From DASSSY01 sp035708205 (GTDB taxonomy: Bacteria > Bacteroidota > Bacteroidia > Chitinophagales > Chitinophagaceae): a stretch of 64,000 nt of DNA. Positions 17,849 through 27,015 of this stretch are shown in pieces. Within the stretch, counting starts at the first letter, position 1. Each line of letters opens with the position of its first letter. The notes beneath the pieces were generated by a model, which made no database searches, was not told where the DNA came from, and was given only the letters and a program-made list of their open reading frames with translations. The position numbers and the translations under genes were made by a program. Where the stretch lies: NCBI GenBank assembly GCA_035708205.1, contig DASSSY010000004.1:372001-436000 (forward strand). Reading direction: 5' to 3'.

Positions 17849-18076
17849 ATGAAAAAAATCATGGTTGCCGCTGTTGCATTGAGTATGCTTGGCGGTGTTG
17901 CATTCGCTCAGAATGCACCAACGGCTTCACACAAAAAAGAAGTTAAAAAAGAAGCCAAAGTAAAAGACTCTTCAGACAAGAAGGTCGAAAGGAAAGAAGC
18001 AAAGGCTCATCATGCCAAGCATCATGCTAAGCATGTTGAAAAAGCCGACAAAGCTGTTGAGAAATCAGCGGAATAG
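17849..18076 (+). CDS. small secreted Lys/His-rich protein
   Basis: 75 residues: a clear signal peptide (MKKIMVAAVALSMLGGVAFA, cut after AFA) followed by a highly charged tail rich in Lys, Ala, Glu and His (KKEVKKEAKVKD, KAHHAKHHAKHVEKADK). The mature part should be an unstructured or helical polyelectrolyte of about 55 residues in the periplasm. I recognise no family. The His clusters could bind metal or buffer acid, as in acid-shock-type proteins, but this is speculation. TACCTTTA at 17821-17828 is a possible -7 element. It has its own terminator and stands alone. Confidence 0.75.
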   Translation: MKKIMVAAVALSMLGGVAFAQNAPTASHKKEVKKEAKVKDSSDKKVERKEAKAHHAKHHAKHVEKADKAVEKSAE

Positions 18077-18101
18077 CTTCCCAACATTGTAAAAACGTCA
18101 G

Positions 18102-18142
18102 TAAAGCCGGTTTTGAATTCATCAATACCGGCTTTATTTTTT
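18102..18142 (+). terminator. terminator of the small Lys/His-rich gene
   Basis: 10-bp perfect stem TAAAGCCGGT / ACCGGCTTTA followed by a run of T (18137-18142). Confidence 0.85.
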
Positions 18143-18226
18143 GAGTTCCATGCTAAATAAAATTATTTGACCGACTGCTAAACTTCAGGTATTCCCTTAT
18201 GTCAAAGCCTTACAATTTAACTTCTT

Positions 18227-21115
18227 ATGCGATTAAAATTATCGTTAATGGCATTGCTGCTGGGCATTTGCTGCTGTCTACCGCCTGTAGTCCGGGCTCA
18301 GAAGGGTTATACCATCACCGGGATTATTAAGGATAATTATAATGAGCCGCTTATTTCGGCGGCGCTGCGGCTGAACGACTCATCGGGGTCTATGGTAGCC
18401 GGTGTGGTCACGGATGTGGGTGGCAATTTCATATTTCCCGATGTACAGCCGGGCAACTATAAACTGCAAATCCAGTATTCAGGCTACAGAGAAGAAAACA
18501 GGACAATTAAGATCATTGATCAGAATATCGAGCTGGGCATCATCAAGATGACCATTGCCCAAACACGGCTGGCGGAAGTAAAAATAAAGGCCAATGCTCT
18601 GGCAGTGGAACAAAATGGAGATACAATGGCCTATAACGCGGCGGCCTATAAAGTTAACCCGGATGCCACCGCTGAAGATCTGGTTCGGAAAATGCCGGGT
18701 ATGGACCTGAGCGCAGGAAGCCCCAAAGCTCAGGGAGAAACGGTAACCAAGGTATTGGTGGATAATAAGCCGTTTTTCGGTAATGATGCGAGCACGGCCC
18801 TTCAAAACCTGCCGGCTGACGTTATTGATAAGGTCCAGGTTTATGATGAAAAAAGCGACCAGGCACAATTCACCGGGTTTGATGACGGGAATACCACAAA
18901 GACCATTAACATTGTGACGAAGCCCGATAAGAGGCAAGGCGCGTTTGGCAAGCTTTTTGCTGGTTATGGCGACCAGGGCAAGTACAGCGCCGGCGGGAAC
19001 GTGAATTATTTTGAAGGCAATCGCAGGATTAGCCTTATTGGAATGTCCAACAATGTGAACATTCAGAATTTCAGCCCTCAGGATTTGATCGGCGTTTCAT
19101 CTGGCGGTGGCGGCCGGGGAGGGCATGGCGGACGCCGCGCCGATGCGGCCAGTAATTTTTTGACCGATCAGCAGAGCGGTATTTCAAAAACGAACGCCAT
19201 TGGCTTAAATTATTCGGATAAATGGGGTAAGAAGATTGATGTGACCGGCAGCTATTTTTTTAATGACAGCAGGAACGTTTCCGATCAGGAAATTAACCGT
19301 TTATATGTTTTGCCGGAACAGTCGGGACAATCTTACAGGGAGCAGGATGAGACCGTCAGCCATAATTATAACCACCGGTTTAACCTGCGGCTGAATTATA
19401 CGATAGACTCCAATAATTCAATATTGTTTGTCCCCAGCCTTTCCTTTCAAAAGAATAGCAGCCAATCGGACATGTTCGGCCAGACCCTTGATCATAATGG
19501 CCTGGATCTGTTGAATAGTACCGACAATAGTTTTCAGGATGATCAAAATGCTTATAATTTATCGGGATTCCTTTTATACCGGCATAAATTTCAAAAAAAA
19601 GGACGGACATTATCCCTTTTCGCCAACGGCACAATGTCCAGAAATAAAGGGAACGGTATTTTAATGGCCGATAATACCTTTGTGGATACCAGCCTTAATA
19701 ATGTTATCCGCCAGTCTGCGGATAACCTGGTCAAGAATCAATCTATCAAAGCCAATTTGAACTATACCGAGCCCCTGTCAAAAAAATCTTATTTGCAGAT
19801 CCGTTACGGTATCGGCTATCAGACCGGCCAATCGGATAAATATACTCATAATTATTCTCCGCTTACCGGGGCTTATTCCGATCTGGACACTTCTTTAACC
19901 AACGTTTTTAATACTGATTATTTAACGAATAGCCTGGGGATGGCTTATCGTATAACGGCAGGTAAATTAAACGCCGCGCTTGGAGTAAATGCCCAGAACG
20001 CCCAGCTACAGAGCGATGGCCTGTTGCCTGTCGGCAATCATATTGACCGGCAATATAACAATCTTTTGCCTTATGCTTTTTTCCGTTACCGGTTTAATAA
20101 GACAAATGATTTAGGGCTGTTTTATCGTACCAGCACAGACGCGCCGTCGGTCAGCCAGCTTCAGAATGTTGTGGACAATGAGAACCCGTTGCAGCTGAGT
20201 GCCGGCAACCCATTGCTGCAACAGGATTACCAGCATAATTTACGTCTTCGGTTCCGCTCTGCGGATGTGGCCAGGTCCATTAGTGTTTTCGGAATGTTGT
20301 CCGGCGATTATATTCAGCATTATATCGGTAATAATACTATTGTAGCGGCAGCCGATACACTATTGCCCGGTGGATTCACCTTGGCCAAAGGCGGGCGGTA
20401 TACCACGCCTGAAAATATGCCGTCCTACTGGAATATTAATGCTTTTAGCGGTATCGGAATGCCTGTCAATATTTTGCGTTCTAACCTGAATATTAATGTT
20501 CAGGCGGGCTATGAGCGAACGCCCGGAAGGATCAATGGGCTGATAAACTATGCCAATAATACCAACTTTGGCTTGGGATTGACCCTAAGCAGCAATATCA
20601 GTGAAAAAATTGATTTTACCCTATCTTCGAACGGCACGGCGAATTATGTAAAAAATACCGTAAATACGACTTCGGACAATCATTTTTATAACCAGATGAC
20701 CAGGTTGTCCATTAACTATATTTTCTGGAAAGGCGTCGTCCTGAATTCCGATATTACCAACCAGTTTTATACCGGCTTATCTGATGGTTATAACCAAAGC
20801 TATTATTTGTGGAATGTCAGCATCGCCAAAAAACTGTTCAGGAAGCAACAGGGAGAACTGAAATTTTCTGTTTACGACTTATTGGGACAGAACCAGAGCA
20901 TCCAGAGAACCGTTTCCGAAATATATTCTGAAGATGTGCGCAGTAATGTGTTGCGGCGCTATTTTATGTTGACCTTTACCTACACGCTTAAAGCCTTCAA
21001 AGGCGGTAGTGCCCCGGCTGAAAATATTGAAGCGCCGGACAGGATGATGCCGCCGCCTAACGGTAGCGGTCGCCCGGGCGGAAATCATTTTCATGGTGGC
21101 GGTGGTTGGCATTAG
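18227..21115 (+). CDS. outer membrane beta-barrel protein, TonB-receptor-like with carboxypeptidase-regulatory domain
   Basis: 962 residues. Signal peptide, then a carboxypeptidase-regulatory-like domain (about 28-115: YTITGIIKDNYNEPLISAAL ... PGNYKLQIQYSGY), then a plug-like region with DLVRKMPGMDLSAG and LPADVIDKVQVYDEKSDQ, and a long barrel rich in alternating aromatic strands. This fits the outer membrane protein beta-barrel family rather than a SusC protein: there is no SusD partner and no typical TonB box was recognised. Two glycine/histidine-rich stretches stand out: GGGGRGGHGGRR near residue 295 and GGNHFHGGGGWH at the very end, perhaps metal-binding. The ligand is unknown. It ends just before a 22-bp stem terminator and has no obvious operon partner. 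Confidence 0.85.
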   Translation: MRLKLSLMALLLGICCCLPPVVRAQKGYTITGIIKDNYNEPLISAALRLNDSSGSMVAGVVTDVGGNFIFPDVQPGNYKLQIQYSGYREENRTIKIIDQNIELGIIKMTIAQTRLAEVKIKANALAVEQNGDTMAYNAAAYKVNPDATAEDLVRKMPGMDLSAGSPKAQGETVTKVLVDNKPFFGNDASTALQNLPADVIDKVQVYDEKSDQAQFTGFDDGNTTKTINIVTKPDKRQGAFGKLFAGYGDQGKYSAGGNVNYFEGNRRISLIGMSNNVNIQNFSPQDLIGVSSGGGGRGGHGGRRADAASNFLTDQQSGISKTNAIGLNYSDKWGKKIDVTGSYFFNDSRNVSDQEINRLYVLPEQSGQSYREQDETVSHNYNHRFNLRLNYTIDSNNSILFVPSLSFQKNSSQSDMFGQTLDHNGLDLLNSTDNSFQDDQNAYNLSGFLLYRHKFQKKGRTLSLFANGTMSRNKGNGILMADNTFVDTSLNNVIRQSADNLVKNQSIKANLNYTEPLSKKSYLQIRYGIGYQTGQSDKYTHNYSPLTGAYSDLDTSLTNVFNTDYLTNSLGMAYRITAGKLNAALGVNAQNAQLQSDGLLPVGNHIDRQYNNLLPYAFFRYRFNKTNDLGLFYRTSTDAPSVSQLQNVVDNENPLQLSAGNPLLQQDYQHNLRLRFRSADVARSISVFGMLSGDYIQHYIGNNTIVAAADTLLPGGFTLAKGGRYTTPENMPSYWNINAFSGIGMPVNILRSNLNINVQAGYERTPGRINGLINYANNTNFGLGLTLSSNISEKIDFTLSSNGTANYVKNTVNTTSDNHFYNQMTRLSINYIFWKGVVLNSDITNQFYTGLSDGYNQSYYLWNVSIAKKLFRKQQGELKFSVYDLLGQNQSIQRTVSEIYSEDVRSNVLRRYFMLTFTYTLKAFKGGSAPAENIEAPDRMMPPPNGSGRPGGNHFHGGGGWH

Positions 21116-21141
21116 TCATTGGCAACGGGAATTATCTTGAA

Positions 21142-21193
21142 AAAAGCAGGTAGCGGGTTTTAATTTATCGGTTAAAACCCGCTACCTGCTTTT
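21142..21193. terminator. terminator with 22-bp perfect stem
   Basis: Arms 21142-21163 and 21172-21193 are fully complementary over 22 bp with an 8-base loop; A-rich left and T-rich right ends make it work in both directions, although the next gene runs the same way. Confidence 0.85.
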
Positions 21194-21371
21194 GACCCGT
21201 ATGAAGACAAATTGTTATTTTTTGTAACCCCGGAGGAAAATGTGCGTTTCAATTTTTATATTTTCCTTAATTTTGTATGATATCGCCAGCCGATAAGGGA
21301 ATTTTTTTACCTTGTGGTCAGTAACCCGGTCATAAAAAAGCTAGAAATGACGGGGAGGCAAAGTACAATTC

Positions 21372-22751
21372 ATGGATACGATTCCGCTACAAACCGTTAT
21401 TTTAAGCTCTGTGGACGCCGCTGAACCGCTGTCGTTACTGAAAATCCTGTTTACCCTTTTCCTGGTTTTGCTCAATGGCTTTTTTGTAGCTGCCGAATTC
21501 GCAATTGTTAAAGTCCGGAGCTCGCAGATTGATGTCAAGGCGGATGTGAACAAGCAATTGGCTAAAACCGCTAAAACAATTGTCAATAATCTGGATGCTT
21601 ACCTGGCGGCCACCCAACTGGGTGTTACCCTGGCCAGCCTAGGCCTGGGCTGGATCGGCGAAGGCGTCATGACCGCTATAATTTTTAAGCTGTTTGCTTT
21701 ATTTGGGGCCAGCATAGATCCGGGCCTGGCTCATAGCCTGGCGGTCCCTGTGGCCTTTATCCTGATTACGATTTTACATATTGTTTTCGGAGAATTGGCG
21801 CCAAAGTCGCTGGCGATCAGGCATCCGGCCAACACCACGTTTACCGTAGCCTGGCCTTTAAGGATATTTTATTTCGTTTTCCGGCCGTTTATCTGGTTGC
21901 TGAATAGCTTTGCTAATTTTATTTTGCGGATAATTGGTATCCGGCCGGTACACGGATCGGAAATTCATTCGGAGGAAGAGTTGAGGGTCATTATCACCGA
22001 AAGCCATGAAGGCGGCGCTATTGAAGAAACGGAACGGGCTCTCATACAAAACGTTTTTGATTTTGACGACCGAAGAGTCAGTAATATCCAAACGTTAAGA
22101 AAAAACATTTCAGCAATTGAATTGGATAAAACCGTTCGCGAGGCGATTGACTATGCCATTCAGGAAGGATATTCCCGATATCCCGTCTATGATGGCTCCC
22201 TAGACGATATTAAAGGGGTCCTGTATACAAAGGACCTGATCAAGCATGTACTGGACAACCCGGATCAGAAACGCATTGAGCCCATCATGCGGAAGGCCAA
22301 TTTTATTTCGGAAAGCGCCAAGATTAAAAACGTTTTGAAAGAATTTCAGCAAAAGCACATTCAGATGGCAATTGTGACCAATGAAATTGGCGAACTGACC
22401 GGTATTGTCTCCATGGAGGACATTCTCGAAGAGCTGGTTGGAGAGATCCAGGATGAATATGATAATGAAAAGCCGATAGTGGAAAAGACCGGGGAGTACA
22501 CGTATCTGGTCAATGCGCACCACACATTATCGGATATCAACAAATATCTCCCCTACCGGCTGGAAGAGGGAGAGCATTATGAAACCCTGGCGGGACTTAT
22601 TTCCGAACGTTATGAAGACCAGGAACTAAAGGAGGGTGATGAAATTGCCTTAGACCATTATCAAGCCATTGTGTTGAAGATGTATAGGAATTCCGCGGAA
22701 ACGGTACAGTTGAAAACCATAATGGAACAGGATTCTGAAGAAGGCAGTTAA
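21372..22751 (+). CDS. CNNM/CorC-type transporter-like protein (hemolysin family)
   Basis: 459 residues with the order of the CNNM/CorC (HlyC/YtfL) family: an N-terminal membrane domain (DUF21, about 20-200) with NGFFVAAEFAIVKVRSSQ and GVTLASLGLGWIGEG, a CBS pair (about 215-335: YSRYPVYDGSLDDIKGVLY, MAIVTNEIGELTGIVSMEDI), and a C-terminal CorC_HlyC domain (about 350-440). Members are linked to Mg2+/Co2+ efflux or membrane stress; they are not real hemolysins. In Bacteroidota the gliding protein GldE is a relative, but this copy has no other gld gene beside it. The map gene follows after 30 bases and may be co-transcribed. Confidence 0.9.
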   Translation: MDTIPLQTVILSSVDAAEPLSLLKILFTLFLVLLNGFFVAAEFAIVKVRSSQIDVKADVNKQLAKTAKTIVNNLDAYLAATQLGVTLASLGLGWIGEGVMTAIIFKLFALFGASIDPGLAHSLAVPVAFILITILHIVFGELAPKSLAIRHPANTTFTVAWPLRIFYFVFRPFIWLLNSFANFILRIIGIRPVHGSEIHSEEELRVIITESHEGGAIEETERALIQNVFDFDDRRVSNIQTLRKNISAIELDKTVREAIDYAIQEGYSRYPVYDGSLDDIKGVLYTKDLIKHVLDNPDQKRIEPIMRKANFISESAKIKNVLKEFQQKHIQMAIVTNEIGELTGIVSMEDILEELVGEIQDEYDNEKPIVEKTGEYTYLVNAHHTLSDINKYLPYRLEEGEHYETLAGLISERYEDQELKEGDEIALDHYQAIVLKMYRNSAETVQLKTIMEQDSEEGS

Positions 22752-22781
22752 GCATTGATTATTGAGTATTAATAATTTATT

Positions 22782-23615
22782 ATGATCTATTATAAAACAA
22801 ATGAGGAAGTGGAGATCATGCGGGAAAGCGCATTGATGGTCAGCGCTACCCTGACTGAAGTGGCCAGGGTGATCAGGGCCGGGATAAAAACAATTGAACT
22901 TGACCGGTTGGCGGAAACCTATATTCGCGATAATGGCGGAGTTCCTTCCTTCAAGGGTTACGGCATGCCGGGCAACCAATTTCCGTATTCATTATGTATT
23001 TCGGTCAATGATATTGTGGTGCATGGTTTCCCGGGCGATTATGAATTGAAGGACGGTGATATTGTTTCGGTGGACTGCGGGGTATTTAAAAACGGGTTTC
23101 ATGGTGATCATGCTTATACGTTTGCCATCGGGAATGTAAGGCCCGAAGTTCTGGAGCTGGTCAGAATTACTAAAGAATCGCTTTATAAAGGCATTGAACA
23201 GGCAGTGGTGGGCAACAGGATAGGAGATATCAGTGCGGCCATTGAAGAGCATACTTTTGGTAAGCATGGTTATGGTGTGGTCCGTGAACTGGTTGGTCAT
23301 GGCTTAGGCCGGGAAATGCACGAGGAGCCGCAAATTCCCAATTACGGCCGGCGTGGTGGCGGCAAGCGGTTAAAGGAAAACCTGGTATTGGCCATTGAAC
23401 CCATGATCAACCTGGGCACAAGGTATGTCTATACCGCTGAAGATGGTTGGAATGTCCTTACGGAGGATGGCTTACCTTCGGTCCATTTTGAGCATGATGT
23501 TTGTGTTAAAAAAGGGAAAGCCGATATCTTGTCGGATTATACCAATATTGAGGCTGCCGAGGCGGCCAACCCCGACTTGGCGGTCTCTGGTTCCGTATTC
23601 GGGAATGTTGGTTAA
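22782..23615 (+). CDS. map: type I methionyl aminopeptidase
   Basis: Removes the initiator methionine from new proteins in the cytoplasm. All five metal ligands are visible: Asp in VSVDCG, Asp in HGDHAYT, His in GHGLG, Glu in AIEPM and Glu in VHFEHDV; the substrate His lies in IVVHGFPG. The 277 residues exceed the usual 250-265 by a short acidic C-terminal tail (about 25 residues after VCVKKGKADILSDY) without known role. The start MIYYKTNEEVEIMRESA is the conserved one. It follows the CNNM gene by 30 bases and precedes murA by 73 bases. Confidence 0.96.
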   Translation: MIYYKTNEEVEIMRESALMVSATLTEVARVIRAGIKTIELDRLAETYIRDNGGVPSFKGYGMPGNQFPYSLCISVNDIVVHGFPGDYELKDGDIVSVDCGVFKNGFHGDHAYTFAIGNVRPEVLELVRITKESLYKGIEQAVVGNRIGDISAAIEEHTFGKHGYGVVRELVGHGLGREMHEEPQIPNYGRRGGGKRLKENLVLAIEPMINLGTRYVYTAEDGWNVLTEDGLPSVHFEHDVCVKKGKADILSDYTNIEAAEAANPDLAVSGSVFGNVG

Positions 23616-23688
23616 GCTGAATTGGCCCGGGTAAGGTTCGCCCGTACGTACCCAGGCATTATTAGATAAAATAATTGTTCAACACTTT

Positions 23689-25002
23689 ATGCCTGCATTT
23701 GAAATTTACGGAGGGAACAGATTAAAGGGAGATATTTACCCTCAGGGCGCCAAAAATGAAGCCTTGCAGGTCTTATGCGCGGTGCTTTTGACGGAAGAGG
23801 AGGTTACGGTGCGTAATGTTCCTGACATCCTGGACGTCAATATGCTGATCTCTTTGATTGGAGAATTAGGCGTGCAGGTATCTCAGCCGGAGCAGGGCGT
23901 TTATGTCTTTAAGGCGGAAAATGTCAATATCAGCTACCTTAAGGCGGAAGAATTTAAAAAGAAATCCGGCCGCCTGCGCGGTGCGGTAATGATGGCGGGG
24001 CCTTTGCTGGCCCGTTACGGGCTTACTTACCTGCCGCAGCCTGGAGGTGATAAGATCGGCAGGCGTCGGTTAGATACCCATATCCTGGGATTTCAAAAGA
24101 TGGGAGCCGATTATCAATACGATGCCGTAGCTAAGGAATTTATCCTGAAATCGGCCAACGGCCGGCTGGAAGGCGCTTATTTGCTGTTGGACGAGCCTTC
24201 CGTAACCGGTACAGCCAATATCTTAATGGCGGCGGTAATGGCTAAGGGCACCACGACCATTTATAACGCTGCTTGTGAGCCGTATATTCAGCAGCTATGC
24301 AGGATGCTGGTGTCCATGGGTGCAAAGATCTCAGGTATCGGCTCTAATTTATTGACGGTGGAAGGGGTGGACGTTTTACATGGTTGCGACCACCGCCTGC
24401 TTTCCGATATGATTGAAACGGGCTCCTTTATTGCTTTGGCGGCCATGACCCAGAGCGCGTTGACCATTAAGCAGGCGGACGTGGATAATCTGGGACTGAT
24501 GCCGGATGTGTTTTCCCGTATGGGCATAAAGATCGAGGTACGCGGAAACGATTTGTATATTCCTGCCCAGGACGTATATGAGATCGGCACTTTTATCGAC
24601 GGATCGATCATGACCGTTTACGATCATCCCTGGCCGGGAGTATCGCCCGATTTGTTGAGCGTCTTGCTGGTCATGGCTACGCAGGCAAAAGGGAATGTCT
24701 TGATCCATCAGAAAATGTTTGAAAGCCGGTTGTTTTTTGTCGATAAGCTCATTGATATGGGGGCGCAGATTGTGCTTTGTGATCCGCATCGTGCCGTCGT
24801 TATGGGTCTCGGGCGGCAAAACCGTTTGCGGGGCATCCGGATGGTATCTCCGGATATCCGTGCCGGCGTGGCCTTATTGATCGCCGCCTTATCCGCGGAA
24901 GGCAAGAGCGTCATTGAAAATATCGGCCAGATTGACCGTGGCTACCAGGACATAGATGGCCGGCTGGCGGCTTTGGGCGCGCAAATCAAAAGAATAGGCT
25001 AA
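23689..25002 (+). CDS. murA: UDP-GlcNAc 1-carboxyvinyltransferase MurA, Asp-type active site
   Basis: First committed step of peptidoglycan synthesis: transfers enolpyruvate from PEP to UDP-GlcNAc. The 437 residues carry the catalytic Lys-Asn in PQGAKNEAL, Asp in SPDLLSV and Arg in SPDIRAGVALL. At the place of the usual catalytic Cys (Cys115 in E. coli, PGGCxIG) this protein has Asp in PGGDKIGRRRLDTH. Asp-type MurA enzymes are active but not blocked by fosfomycin; from memory this form is normal in Bacteroidota. The stop codon overlaps the stop of the convergent glycosyltransferase by 4 bases (CTAA), leaving no room for a terminator. In many Bacteroidota a DUF4290 gene precedes murA; here that gene is 23 kb away. 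Confidence 0.95.
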   Translation: MPAFEIYGGNRLKGDIYPQGAKNEALQVLCAVLLTEEEVTVRNVPDILDVNMLISLIGELGVQVSQPEQGVYVFKAENVNISYLKAEEFKKKSGRLRGAVMMAGPLLARYGLTYLPQPGGDKIGRRRLDTHILGFQKMGADYQYDAVAKEFILKSANGRLEGAYLLLDEPSVTGTANILMAAVMAKGTTTIYNAACEPYIQQLCRMLVSMGAKISGIGSNLLTVEGVDVLHGCDHRLLSDMIETGSFIALAAMTQSALTIKQADVDNLGLMPDVFSRMGIKIEVRGNDLYIPAQDVYEIGTFIDGSIMTVYDHPWPGVSPDLLSVLLVMATQAKGNVLIHQKMFESRLFFVDKLIDMGAQIVLCDPHRAVVMGLGRQNRLRGIRMVSPDIRAGVALLIAALSAEGKSVIENIGQIDRGYQDIDGRLAALGAQIKRIG

Positions 25003-26972
25003 GAACGTCCTAAGTGTTTGAAATTAGATAAGATGATCGGCAGATCGTCCCAAACGCTGAAATCCTTTGCATAAAATTTAGCCAGGCGTACCTGGTTACC
25101 GACGCCCGGTTGATAATCCGCCAATATTTTGTAGGGAGGCAAAACCCCTTCCCGCAATCTTGGCAAACCTGCTTTCAGATCCGTATTACTGTAGCCGACC
25201 CATGTTTTTTTACCGCTGAAAACGGATCTTATATTCTCCCGGAATCCATGCGGATCATTCACTTTGAATCTTAAAAAAGGAAACAGCACCGTAAAGCTTA
25301 TGGCCAGCAGCAAGTCCATGATGCGTTTATTTCGTTTGGCGCTGGGAGCGTCGATGGCATAGCGTTGATTGACGAAATAAATTTCCGCTGTGTTCTTGTT
25401 ATTGTGGCTGCCCACCAGGAACAGGCTTTTGGAGGCCTGGATTTTAAAAAATGATACCGTACTGCATAGCTGCATATTTTTGATGATCTGTTTGTAGCTG
25501 GTGCTGGCGGCATTAAAAATAATTTCGTCAATCTTAAATTGTTGCTGAAGGCTCAAAAGGTCCTTGCCCGTGCCTAAGAGGTCGGGGGCAATTTTCCCCG
25601 GTGCTTCGGGTTCAGGCGCTATCCGGCCGATGATGGTGGCATAATATGACCTGTTCTTAATGACAGAAATTGTTTGCGCATAATGGTTTTCATCGCTTAC
25701 CAGTACGGCTTTATAATCTAATTTGCCGCGGGGCACTAACCTGATCCAGCCTAGGGCTCCGAAAATCCAACGAATAAATAAGACTAACGCGAAACCCACA
25801 AGCCCGCTGATTAAAACTACGGCTCTTGAAAACCGGTAATCTAATGGAAAAAGCGCATAGCCCGCTAAGACGAATAACGTTCCTAAAAGCATGCCCCGTC
25901 CGGCTTTAAATAAGCTGAAAGGTTTGTCGTAAGCTCCGTTTAAGAACATAAGCCCCAGCCAGCAAAACAGGAAAAACAGCAGCGAGGGGATGAAAGCGGA
26001 GAACGGTTGTGCCTCTATATGAGCGATATTGTGAAACCAGAATCTTTTGATAAAAATCGTAGTCACGGTCAAAAGTAGGGCATCGAAGAAAAAAAGCTTG
26101 AACAATGAAAAGAAATGCCGGCCCACATAAAAGAAATTACGCAAACCGAGGATAATGCCTAAGGCATTAATATAAAACGCGCCGGTCTTTTTGGGATAAT
26201 ATTTTCTGACAAACCGGACATGCGCCGAATAAAAGATCTTCATATACTGAAGACTGAGCTTTCGGGTGCTTTCGCCTTTATAATGAATGATGGCTACTTC
26301 AGGAAAATAAATGTTCTTGTAGCCAGCCAACCCGATGCGGTGGCACAAATCCACATCTTCGCAAAACATGAAATAGCCTTCATCAAAGCTTCCCCCCGCT
26401 TTTTTCATGGCGGCTTCCCGGACCATCAGGCAGCAGCCTGATAGGATCTCTACAGGCGCCGTTTCGTTTTCGGACAGGTCACGGCGATAATAACGATTGA
26501 ACTTTTTTGATTTGCTGAAGATCTTCGACAGCCCAGTGACTTTATACACGGAAGTCCAGAACGATGGAAAAGCCTTTTTTGAATCCGGGGCGTAGCCGCC
26601 TTTCCCATCCAGCAGTTGAGGACCTAAAGCGCCGGCTTCCGGATGACTTTGCATAAAAGCCAATGTCTTTTCATAGAAATCTTCAGGCAACACGGTATCC
26701 GGGTTCAGGAAATGTATGAATGTTCCTTTTGCCTGAGCTACCGCCTGGTTATTGGCTTTGGCAAAGCCGGCATTGAAATGGTTGCGGATAAGCTTTGCTT
26801 CGGGATACCGGTTGGCCACCATTTCGGGGCTGCCGTCAGTCGAGTTGTTGTCCACTACAAAAACCTCTCCCGAAACGGGTTTCAATGCCCTGAAAACACT
26901 ATCCAGGCATAGGTCCAAAAAGGGCTGTACATTATAGCTGACAATAATAATGGAGACCTGAATGTTGTTCAT
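24999..26972 (-). CDS. GT2 glycosyltransferase fused to a degenerate polyprenyl sugar-phosphotransferase module
   Basis: 657 residues in two parts. Residues 1-250 are a rhamnosyltransferase-like GT2: VSIIIVSYNVQPFLDLCLDS, VVDNNSTDGSPEMV, HFLNPDTVLPEDF, and the acidic FMFCEDVDLCHRIG. Residues about 275-430 hold four membrane segments, followed by a Rossmann-like region (YKAVLVSDENHYAQTISVI ... IDEIIFNAASTSYKQII), the layout of WcaJ/PglC-type polyprenyl glycosylphosphotransferases. The C-terminal catalytic domain is shortened: KRNKRIMDLLLAIS and the tail KFYAKDFSVWDDLPIIL remain, but the segment with the KFRSM and Asp-Glu catalytic residues is missing. An ATG at 27005 is also in frame; 26972 (MNNIQVSII) fits GT2 starts better. 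The gene follows a polyprenyl synthase gene on the same strand. Confidence 0.82.
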   Translation of the reverse strand: MNNIQVSIIIVSYNVQPFLDLCLDSVFRALKPVSGEVFVVDNNSTDGSPEMVANRYPEAKLIRNHFNAGFAKANNQAVAQAKGTFIHFLNPDTVLPEDFYEKTLAFMQSHPEAGALGPQLLDGKGGYAPDSKKAFPSFWTSVYKVTGLSKIFSKSKKFNRYYRRDLSENETAPVEILSGCCLMVREAAMKKAGGSFDEGYFMFCEDVDLCHRIGLAGYKNIYFPEVAIIHYKGESTRKLSLQYMKIFYSAHVRFVRKYYPKKTGAFYINALGIILGLRNFFYVGRHFFSLFKLFFFDALLLTVTTIFIKRFWFHNIAHIEAQPFSAFIPSLLFFLFCWLGLMFLNGAYDKPFSLFKAGRGMLLGTLFVLAGYALFPLDYRFSRAVVLISGLVGFALVLFIRWIFGALGWIRLVPRGKLDYKAVLVSDENHYAQTISVIKNRSYYATIIGRIAPEPEAPGKIAPDLLGTGKDLLSLQQQFKIDEIIFNAASTSYKQIIKNMQLCSTVSFFKIQASKSLFLVGSHNNKNTAEIYFVNQRYAIDAPSAKRNKRIMDLLLAISFTVLFPFLRFKVNDPHGFRENIRSVFSGKKTWVGYSNTDLKAGLPRLREGVLPPYKILADYQPGVGNQVRLAKFYAKDFSVWDDLPIILSNFKHLGRS

Positions 26973-27015
26973 AATTGAGGCCGGCGAGCCGGATGGACAC
27001 TGCAAATTTAAGTTT

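Noticed and set aside
23624..23656. Possible hairpin after map (GCCCGGGTA / TACCCAGGC)
   Set aside because: Contains a mismatch in the core, has a long loop and no T run; not convincing as a terminator.
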